From positions 24,397,730 through 24,461,729 of the forward strand of contig CM032121.1 in NCBI GenBank assembly GCA_018894105.1: 64,000 bases of DNA, read 5' to 3'. The position numbers and the translations under genes were made by a program. Source of the stretch: Jacaranda mimosifolia (Eukaryota > Streptophyta > Magnoliopsida > Lamiales > Bignoniaceae). The notes below the pieces were generated by a model that saw only the letters and a program-made list of their open reading frames with translations, was not told where the DNA came from and did not search any database. Below are positions 56,091 through 64,000 of this stretch, in pieces. Every line of letters starts with the position of its first letter. Within the stretch, counting starts at the first letter, position 1.

Positions 56091-56739
56091 GAAATGCACT
56101 CGCCCTTCACAAAAGTGAGGACTTAGATTCTATCTTAGATCTCACAAATCTCCATGCCTAGTAGCTTATGCCCAACCTCAACCCGAACGGCCCGCTGAGT
56201 GACCAAGGAAGAGTAAAAGCATAAGGACCAAACACAAGATTATCATGGATCCTCAGGTCAAAGGACTAATAATATGCATTAGTGTAACTTGGACAACTTG
56301 CTACTACCGACTTGCCACTTCGACTATCTAGTAGATTCTTCCGGCGGGCCTTCAGTGCCTTGTTCCCTAACAAGCACCCACTAACATGCATCCATATCTC
56401 AGATAGTATTGCGCATGGAACGGAGCAACATCGAATCTTCAGATTTATGCTTCATTAGTGCAAATCTATCTGGATCTTAGATGCCCTATCTCGAAAGATC
56501 CTATGGCTTACAAGATTTAAGATTACGGCCGTGTAAGACTTATTCCCTAATCACTACCCAGTGCGTGACCAAGTCCCGTAGTCTAATGTGATCTGAGGGC
56601 TTCATCCAAATGCAAGTGAAGCAGATAATGAGCATAAGATGAATATAGCTATATAATGAATATCATTCAATCAAGATTATGTTACAAGGAAATAGTTTAC
56701 AATGCCAATCTAATTAGCTTGTAGGGCACTATTCCAACA
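56091..56739 (-). repeat. LTR fragment, minus
   Basis: It starts inside the LTR (GAAATGCACTCGCCCTTCAC) and ends ATTCCAACA at 56739. No polypurine tract follows. Instead the RT end of M6 begins at once. Confidence 0.85.
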
Positions 56740-57506
56740 TGAATCCCCTCTTCGATTCTTCCATACTAAACCTCTTTAGTATCTTGTCAATGTACGAGGT
56801 TTGGGAAAGCCCCAGCATCCTACTCAATCTATATCTATCGATACGTATTCCCAATATGTGTGATGCCTCTCCCAAATCCTTCATGGAAAATTGAGTAGAC
56901 AGCCATGCTTTTAGTGCACTCTAACATTCCTACCTCATTCCCAATGAGAATGATGTCAATGACATAAAGCACAATAAACTACACTACTCCCACTAGCCTT
57001 CATATACGCACATAGTTCATACACATTTTTTACAAAGCCAAACGATTTGACTGTCTTGTTAAAAACTATGTTTCAACTTCGGGACGCCTATTTGAGTCCA
57101 TAAATGGATCTCTGGAATTTGCAAACTTTTTGCTCACTCTCTTTGGATGTAAAACCTTGTGGTTGCTCTATATACATTTCTTCTTCAATGTCTCTATTAA
57201 GGAAAGTGGTTTTCACATCCATTTGTTATATCTCATAGTTATAATATGTAGCTATGGCAAGTATAATCCGAATGGACTTAATCATTACGACCAGTGAAAA
57301 AGTTTCCACAAAATTGATACCAGGTCTTTGAGCGTAACCTTTTGCCACCAGTCGAGCCTTAAAGGTCACTACCTCTCCCTGGACTCCTAACTTTTGCTTA
57401 TAGATCCGCTTGCAAACAACATGAAGTATTCCCTTTGGTGGATCTACCAAAGTCTATACTTTGTTGGAGTACATGGAGTCCATTTCGGATCTCATGGCAT
57501 GTAGCC
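56740..57506 (-). pseudogene. M6 reverse transcriptase fragment
   Basis: The minus strand encodes KVWTLVDPPKGIL..VCKRIYKQKLG (57450-57226), VAKGYAQRPGINFVETF, QMDVKTTFLNRDIEEEMY and, near 56955, YVID in place of YVDD. It is cut at both ends (RNase H and integrase absent) and lies between LTR pieces. Confidence 0.84.
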
Positions 57507-58629
57507 TCAAGGTGACCGCCAACTTGGCTTTGCAAGTTGGCAAATTGCAATTCAAATTTGAATTTAAATTTTTTGTGAATTTCAATTTCATTTGGAATCT
57601 AATTTCAAATTAATTAAAAGTCCACACCAAATGAACCTTCCCTTTGAATTTTCGCTCCAAAATTAATTATCTTCATTAGTTAAACTAATTGACTCAATTT
57701 AATTAATATCCATTAATTGAAGAGTACATAATCTCTATGATTGATGTCCAACATGAAGCCCATGGAGCCTAACTAATTATCCAAAATGAATGCTTTTGGG
57801 AACCATTCTAGCTCTATGTGTACCATGTAATTACGGTCTTTCCATATCCTATCTCCCGAAAGAGGCTTAGGGCAAGACATTTGTCGGTTTCTTAATAGCC
57901 TCAATATTATATTTCTATTCTTAATATTCAATTCCTCTTTATGAACTCATCTTTGGAAAACTCCATTTCCAAATCATCATACTAACTTGCGCAAGGATTT
58001 TTTGGAATCGATTGTTATAGAATACATAAGAGATGCACTCGCCCTTCACAATGTGGGGGAGTCAGAGTCCATCTTGGATTGCACAAACCTCCATGTGTAA
58101 GTAACACATGCCCAATTACCACCCGAACAACCCACTAGTTGACCATGAAGAAGTTAAAGCATGAGGACCTAAACACAAGGTTACCATCGATCCTCAGGTC
58201 AAAGGACTTGCCACTTCAGTTACCTAGTAAATTCTCCGGGCAGGCCTTCAGTGCTTTATTCTCTAACAAGTACCCACTAACTTGCATTTATATCTCATAT
58301 AAGATTGCTCATGGAATGGAGCAATATCCAGCCCTTGGATCTATGCATCATTAGTGCAAGTCTATCCAGATCTTAGATGCCCTGTCTCATAAGATCTTAT
58401 GACTTGGAAGATTTAAGATCACGACGGTGTAAAACTTATTCCATGATCACTACCCAGTTCAAGATCAAATCCCATCATTTTGTGTGATCTAAGGGTTTCA
58501 ACCAAATGCCAGTGAAGTAATAATGAGCATAAGATGAGGATGGCCATATAAAGAATATCATTCAATCAAGATTGTCTTACATGGAAATAGTTTACAAAGC
58601 CAACCTAATTAACTTGCAAGACACTATTT
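57507..58629 (-). repeat. LTR fragment, minus, ladder deleted
   Basis: LTR sequence runs from CTCAAGGTGACCGCCAACTTGG to AGACACTATTT. About 350 bp, holding most of the hairpin ladder, is missing near 57680. The last bases of the LTR (CCAACA) are also missing at the join to a plus-strand RT. Confidence 0.82.
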
Positions 58630-59130
58630 TTCTTTTGAAGAAGAAATCTATATGGAGCAACCACAAGGTTTTACATCTAAGAGGAGTGAGCAAAAGGTTT
58701 GTGAACTCCAAAGGTCCATTTATGGACTTAAACAAGCATCCTGAAGCTGAAACATATGTTTTGATAAGAAAGTATAATCGTTTGGCTTTATCAAAAATGT
58801 GTATGAACCTTGTGTGTACAAAAAGGCTACTGGGAGTTCAATACCATTTATTGTGCTTTATGTTGATGAAATTATTCTCATTGGGATGAGAGAGAAATGT
58901 TAGAGTATACTAAAGTATGGTTATCTTCACAAGTCTCCATGAAGGATTTAGGAGAAGCATCCTTCGTATTAAGAATACTATAGATCAAAGAAGATGTTGG
59001 GACTTTCCCAAACACTATACATTGAACAAATACTAAAGAGGTTTTGTATGGAATCCAAGAAGGGATTCCTTCCCATGGGACATGGTCTTCGTCTCTCTAA
59101 GTCTATGGCACCTAAGACTAAAGACGAGAG
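58630..59130 (+). pseudogene. RT fragment of plus-strand copy P2
   Basis: It starts within RT (EEIYMEQPQGFTSKRSEQKV), then FGFIKNVYEPCVYKKA and YVDE at the active site near 58860 (last Asp to Glu). Frameshifts lie at 58880 and 58980. The upstream part of the element is not in the window. Confidence 0.84.
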
Positions 59131-59807
59131 AGAAAGAACGTCCCACATACCTTATGCATCCGCTATATGGAGCATAATATATGCCATTCAATGTACAAGG
59201 CTGGATATAGCACACGCTCTAAGCATTATGAGCCACTTTCAATCCGACCATTGTGAATGTGACCACGGTAAGCCATAAACGCAATCCTAAAGTACTTCAG
59301 AAGAACTAAGGATTTATTTTTAGTGTACGACAATAGAGAATTGAAACTCAAGGGATTTTTGGATTCTAGTTTCCAATCTGATGAAGATGACCTCAAATCT
59401 ACCTCAGGATTTATATTTCGCTTTAATGGTGGCACGGTGAATTGGAGGAGTTTCAAACAAGACATCGTGGTCGATTCTATCACTGAGGTAGAATATATTA
59501 TAGCATTGAAAATCACAAAGAATGGTGTTTAGATAAAAAATTCTTCCAATAGTTGGATGCGGAGCCTGGTATTGCTAAGCCGTTTGTTGACTTCTGTGAC
59601 AATATTGGAGCAGTTAGGCAAGCAAAATAGCCAAGATCTCATCAAGGATCCAAGCATATTTTTAGACATTATCAATTGATTTGGGAGATTATTAATAAAG
59701 GCAACATTCGAGTGGAGAGGGTAGCCTCATAAGAGAACATAACAGATCCACTGACAAAACCCCTATCACAAGAGGTCTTTAAAGGGTATCTTGAGAAGTG
59801 GGCCTTA
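59131..59807 (+). pseudogene. RNase H of plus-strand copy P2
   Basis: SHIPYASAIWSIIYAIQCTRLD (to 59278), then VYDNRELKLKGFLDSSFQSDEDDLKSTSGF in pieces (59323-59532), and the tail DPLTKPL near 59750. The catalytic Asp in FLDSSF is present. The polypurine tract is gone: a minus LTR begins at TGAAGG (59808), just before its place. Confidence 0.84.
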
Positions 59808-60152
59808 TGAAGGCAAGGCATTATGATCCAATAATAAAACTTCAAAAGCTCAAATTAACTAATGCTTCACAAGCAAACAATCTAAATTCAAATTTGGATG
59901 GAGAATTACCTTGATTAGCAAGATCCGAAGGAAAGATGAAGAATTCTTCTTCAATCTAAAAACTGTCAATCAACGGTGCAGCTGGAAGGATGCAACTTTT
60001 GTATGATCCAAACTTCTCCAAAAAATCGGCAAAAAGTCCAGTAGATTCTCAACTCTTTGATGAAGCTACTATGAAAATTTTAGATCAAAACTCTTTCTGG
60101 ATATCTTGGAATAAAATTGCTAAGTCACTGCTTTGATTGGTGGACCTCCAAG
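59808..60152 (-). repeat. LTR end fragment, minus
   Basis: It starts TGAAGGCAAGGCATTATG, an intact terminus, and breaks after GGACCTCCAA at about 60152, where RT coding begins. Only about 345 bp of the 2.2 kb remains. Confidence 0.84.
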
Positions 60153-60800
60153 GCACAATAAACTATACACTACTCCCACTAGTCTTCATATACACATAAG
60201 GTTCAGACACATTTTTTACTAAGCCAAACGATTTGACTGATTTGTCAAAACATATGTTCCAACTTCAGGACGCCTATTTGAGTCCATAAATGGATCTCTG
60301 CAGTTTGCAAACTTTTGGCTCACACCCTTTAGATGTAAAACTATGTGGTTACTCCATGTAGATTTCTTCTTCAATGTCTCCATTGAGGAAAGTGATTTTC
60401 ACATCCATTTGCCATATCTCATAGTCATAATATGTGTCTATGGCAAGTAGAATGCGAATGGACTTAGGCATTGTGACCGAAGAAAAGGTTTCCTCAAAAT
60501 TGATATTGAGTCTTTAAGTGTAACCTTTTGCCACTAGTTGCTACCTCTCCATCGACTCCTAGCTTTTACTTATAGATCCACTTGCAAACAATGTCAACTA
60601 TTCCCGTTGGTGGATCTACTAAAGTCCATACTTTGTTGGAGTATATCGAGTCTATTTTGGATGTTATAGTGTCTAGCCAATGTCCCGAGTCTATGTCTAA
60701 CATAGCTTCCTCATAGGTCTTTAGATTGCTATCCGATTGGCACGTCTCATGAAGGAATCCGAACATTTTAGGTTGCTTCTTGATTCGGTTCAACTTTCTT
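60153..60800 (-). pseudogene. M7 reverse transcriptase fragment
   Basis: Minus 60793-60566 encodes MLDIDSGHWLDTI, KVWTLVDPPTGIVDIV and KWIYK. The QMDVKITFLNGDIEEEIYME region with the first Asp lies near 60400. A small deletion removes part of VTFKARLVAKG near 60540. The coding ends before the YVDD box at the LTR junction. Confidence 0.84.
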
Positions 60801-61610
60801 AGAAGTTGTGTGTAAGGATCTTGATGCTCACTTGTTTTTTACTGCTTGTGGGAATTGTTGATCATCTGAAACTTCATCAAATTCAATGATAATACCTTTC
60901 TATCTAGTAGAAATTTTTTTTTCCAAAAAGTAGGCGTTCCTTGAAACAAACACCTTTTATTCCAAGGGATCATAAAAGTAATAACCAATAGAGTCTTTGG
61001 GGTATCCCACAAACTTGCACAAGGTAGATCTATTATCCAACTTTTCTCCCACTATCTGTCTTATGTAGGTGAGAGACCCCCAAACCTTAAGGTAATATTA
61101 AGAGGGTGTTTTACCAAACTACGTCTTATGCGTTGTCCTTAGTACCGACTTTGAGGGTACTAAATTTAGTAGCCTCGCAGCTATTTCTAAAGCGTATCCC
61201 CAAAAGGATATAGGCATATCGAAAAAATTCATCATGGAACATACCATATCTACCCCATCATGTTAGGGTGTGTCGGGTGGCATCCATTGTGAGAGAATCC
61301 CATTCTCCTTTAGATAACACAAGAATTTGGTACTTAAGTATTCTTCCCCTCGATCCGATTGAAGAGCTTTAATAGTAAGTCCCTTTTGCTTTTCCACTTA
61401 ACTCCTATACTCTTTGAACTTTTCAAATGCTTCAGTCTTGTACTTTATAGGATACATATGTCTAAACCAACTATAATCATCAGTAAAGGTGATGAAGTAG
61501 GAATAGCCTCCCCTCGAACTAACTCTTGGTGGGCCACAAACATCTGTATGATCAAATCCAAAGGACTTGTGGTTCACTCCATTTGTCCTACAAAAGGAGC
61601 TTTGGTCATT
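60801..61610 (-). pseudogene. M7 integrase (broken)
   Basis: TDVCGPPRVSSRGGYSYFITF (61625-61398) holds the first Asp. SDRGEEYLSTKF near 61340 holds the second. The segment with VAERRN is deleted near 61255. SFWGYAL and YYFYDP follow in shifting frames. Confidence 0.83.
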
Positions 61611-62130
61611 TTTCCCTTCAAACAAGATTCAGAAGTAGAAAGGTTCCCAATGCCACTAACTTCTTGTGCTTTGAGTGCTTCAAACTTTTTCATCCTATAT
61701 TTAGAGATATGACGAAGTTTTGCATGCCAAAGAATGGCATCTTCTTGGTTATCTAATTTTCTTTTACTTGATTGAATGTGCATTAGTGAAGGTTGCGAAT
61801 CTAGTATGTATAATCCATTATTCAATGTACCTTGTGTAATTAAAGAACCATTCTTTAATGCTTTCAATACCCTATTCGATATAGAAAAATAATATCCTTC
61901 ATTATCAAGAATGGGAATTGAAACAATGTTCTTAACAAGTTGGGGTACATAATAACAAGGATTTAACATAATATAAGCATTCCCCAAGTCAAACTTTACT
62001 ACACCTTGGATCGTGGCGGCAACTATTGCTCCATTTATGACTCTTTCTTATTTTCATCCTCTGTAACGAATTACAAAGATGAGAACCATATCTAGTATCA
62101 AAGATGAGGAAGAATTAATCGTTAAGTGCA
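61611..62130 (-). pseudogene. M7 GAG-pre-integrase and protease
   Basis: Minus 61987-61574 (137 codons) is open: YYVPQLVKNIVSIPILDNEG, SLITQGTLNNGLYILDSQ, LWHAKLRHISKYRMKKFEAL and SCLKGKM; CESC reads SESC. The protease near 62080-62110 has DTRYGSHLCNS with a lost Trp region, and part of it is deleted near 62035. Confidence 0.83.
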
Positions 62131-62972
62131 CTTCAATGAAGTACATACCATTCCTAAGAGTGCCAAGGTATTCCTTACAGTTTGTTTTCCAATGCTTCTT
62201 TTCGCCATAATAAAAACAAGTTGCATCGGTTTTGTCATCTTTCTTCCTCTTAACTCCTCTCGAACCTTTCAAGGGTTGCTTCTCTTTTGATGAGGAACTC
62301 TTCTTCCTCTTACCTCCCTTTCTAGGACCCCTTAGGCCTTTAGACTTAAAGGCAGAAGCAAGAATAAGAGGCTTTTCCTTTTTCATAGTGACATCGACGG
62401 TCAGCATCGTATTCACCAATTCATTAATCATCACCTCTTGCTTGGACATATTAAAGTTCATAATGAATTGGTCGAACAATGGGGGCAATAATTGTAGGAT
62501 CAAATCCATGTGGAATCATTGTCCATGATCACATCTAGTTGTCCAAGCTTTTCGATGAGTCCAATCATCTTCAGCCTGTGATCATGGACACTTGAGCCTT
62601 ATACCATCTTTGATCTAAAGAGCTCTATAGACAAAGTGAACCTTTTGTGTCTTGTTTGTACACTATACAACTCTTGTAAGTGTTTATAGATCTCACATAC
62701 ATGTCTTATATGCTCGTTAGTCTTTCAGAGCTCGTTAGTCATGGAAGCCATCATGAGGTATCTTACTTGTAAATCATCATCCACAAGTTTAGTGAACACT
62801 TCACAGGCCTCATCGGTGGCATCATCACCTAAGGTGTCCGGAGGACATTGATCAAGTACATAAGTCCTCTTTTTGGAGTCAAGAATGATTTTAAGGTTCC
62901 CTAACCAATCACAAAAGTTAGGCCCATGAGTTTATTAGTTTCCAAAATGCTTGAGAGTGGATTTTTAGCCAT
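62131..62972 (-). pseudogene. gag of M7 (broken)
   Basis: The start is at 62972 (MAKNPLS, then frameshift). The open piece 62509-62054 carries DLILQLLPPLFDQFIMNFN, INELVNTML, the basic stretch GPRKGGKRKKSSSSKEKQ, and the knuckle CFYYGEKKHWKTNC. The second Cys is Tyr. It is the long gag subtype shared with A and M1. Confidence 0.85.
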
Positions 62973-63384
62973 TTTATTTTTGAATATTTCAAAAATCTAC
63001 AAGAGGCAAAAAAAGAGTATAAGCATATGGTTGAATTTTGATAATGAAAACATGTTCAGTGTCTTTCAAGCATGTTTTTCTTCCACTATTTTATTAAATC
63101 CTTCACCATCCTAGAATAATTTGGGAAATCTCATTTCCTAGTGAGAATCAAGATCCTAAGGACCTGTAAATAGACCCCCCATTTCGAGTGCCATTCACAA
63201 ACAATCAAAAGGTAAGCAACACTTGCTAATTGCATCTCATGCAACTCTTGAAATATTTTGCCTCACTTTTCATTAAGACACCCCACTTTGAGTGCATCTA
63301 CATTACTTAGAGTTAAGTCGAACCTACCTATCAAACTTTGATTTGAGACGGCCACACAACATCTCATGCTTCCTATGCCAATGC
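62973..63384 (-). other. Leader of M7, truncated
   Basis: Cassettes at about 63171-63200 and 63266-63301 have cores of the CCCCACTTTGAGTG type, different from all other copies; their arms are decayed (TAAGA/TCTAC). A third starts at about 63355 and is cut at 63384 by the next LTR. Confidence 0.75.
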
Positions 63385-64000
63385 TGAAAGCAAGTAAGGC
63401 ACTAGGATCCAATTATAAAAACTTCAAAAGCTTAATAAACTAGCTTACATACTAACCAAGATCAAATCATGCCTAAAATTCAGATTTAGAAAGAGTATTA
63501 ACTTGAAATGCAAATTCTAAGGAGAATGTGGTGAACCTTTAACCAATCCAAAAATTGCCAGAAACTGCACAGTAGGAATGGAGCGATTTTTACTAGTGTC
63601 AAATCTCCTCCAAAAATCACAAAAAACTTACTAGAGCATCTTAATACCTTGGGGAACTCTCAGTAAAAATTTTAGATTGAAAAGATTTTTGGATCCCCCT
63701 GGAGAAAATCGCCAAATCAGACTCTGTGTAAGTGGATCTCCAAACTGTAGCAAACTAACTTGTTTACCTCTATTGATATGATCCACACACCAAATAGATC
63801 TTCCAATGTCTCTAATCTGTAAGCTGAAATAAGACCAGAGACAGGCTATGGTGGAGGCCGATTCTACGTAGGGAAGAAGAAGAGAGCAAAGCTTTCAACA
63901 ATGCTTGCAAGGAGTTTTGTAGGGAATAGTTGAGAATCTAATTCTTCACACCTTTTAACATAATAACTAGCCTTCTCTCTATATATCTATATATAGATGT
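63385..64000 (-). repeat. LTR, minus, runs off the window
   Basis: It starts TGAAAGCAAGTAAGGCAC, an intact terminus. It proceeds through the R/U5 part to the TATA region (CTCTATATATCTATATATAG at about 63976-63996) at the window edge. The 5 bp before it are AATGC; a matching AATGC beyond the window would confirm an insertion. Confidence 0.88.

Overview
This window looks like plant nuclear DNA and consists, end to end, of one family of Ty1/copia LTR retrotransposons. The sequence is AT-rich, has no open reading frame longer than 194 codons, and contains no host gene, tRNA, rRNA or CRISPR array that I can support. The plant assignment rests on the gag type, the copia domain order (gag, protease, GAG-pre-integrase, integrase, reverse transcriptase, RNase H) and the long LTRs. 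I cannot name the species or the copia lineage.

Layout: (1) 1-2169 is the 5' part of a plus-strand element 'A' (leader, gag, protease, start of integrase). Its integrase resumes at about 12358 and runs through RT and RNase H to about 14320. (2) Inside A lies a minus-strand block, 2170-12354, of LTR, internal region, LTR, internal remnant and LTR; its first LTR holds a plus-strand solo LTR (2772-4142). (3) 14321-19114 holds three LTR pieces in minus/plus/minus order. (4) 19115-58629 is a long minus-strand series of internal regions separated by single shared LTRs (copies M2 to M6). It is interrupted by three solo LTRs (21735-23650, 23977-26186, 52881-55108) and by one complete plus-strand element 'B' (35985-46155). 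B has 2.2 kb LTRs, a primer binding site, a polypurine tract and a near-perfect target duplication. (5) 58630-59807 is a plus-strand RT/RNase H fragment. (6) 59808-64000 is another minus-strand copy (M7) with LTR pieces on both sides.

Every coding region is broken by stops, frameshifts or deletions, so I annotate them as pseudogenes. No copy here could supply a full set of proteins.

The most unusual signal is in the non-coding parts. Each LTR carries a ladder of short hairpins packed head to tail. Their arms are perfect or nearly perfect, differ from hairpin to hairpin, and enclose almost the same tiny loop (CTC/CTCY or a -AC- triplet). Compensatory changes between copies preserve the pairing. 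The leader before gag carries up to four further hairpins at fixed positions. In these an about 18-nt core is shared inside one element but is different in other elements, while the short complementary arms belong to the position. I know of no described copia family with this design, though that may be a limit of my knowledge.
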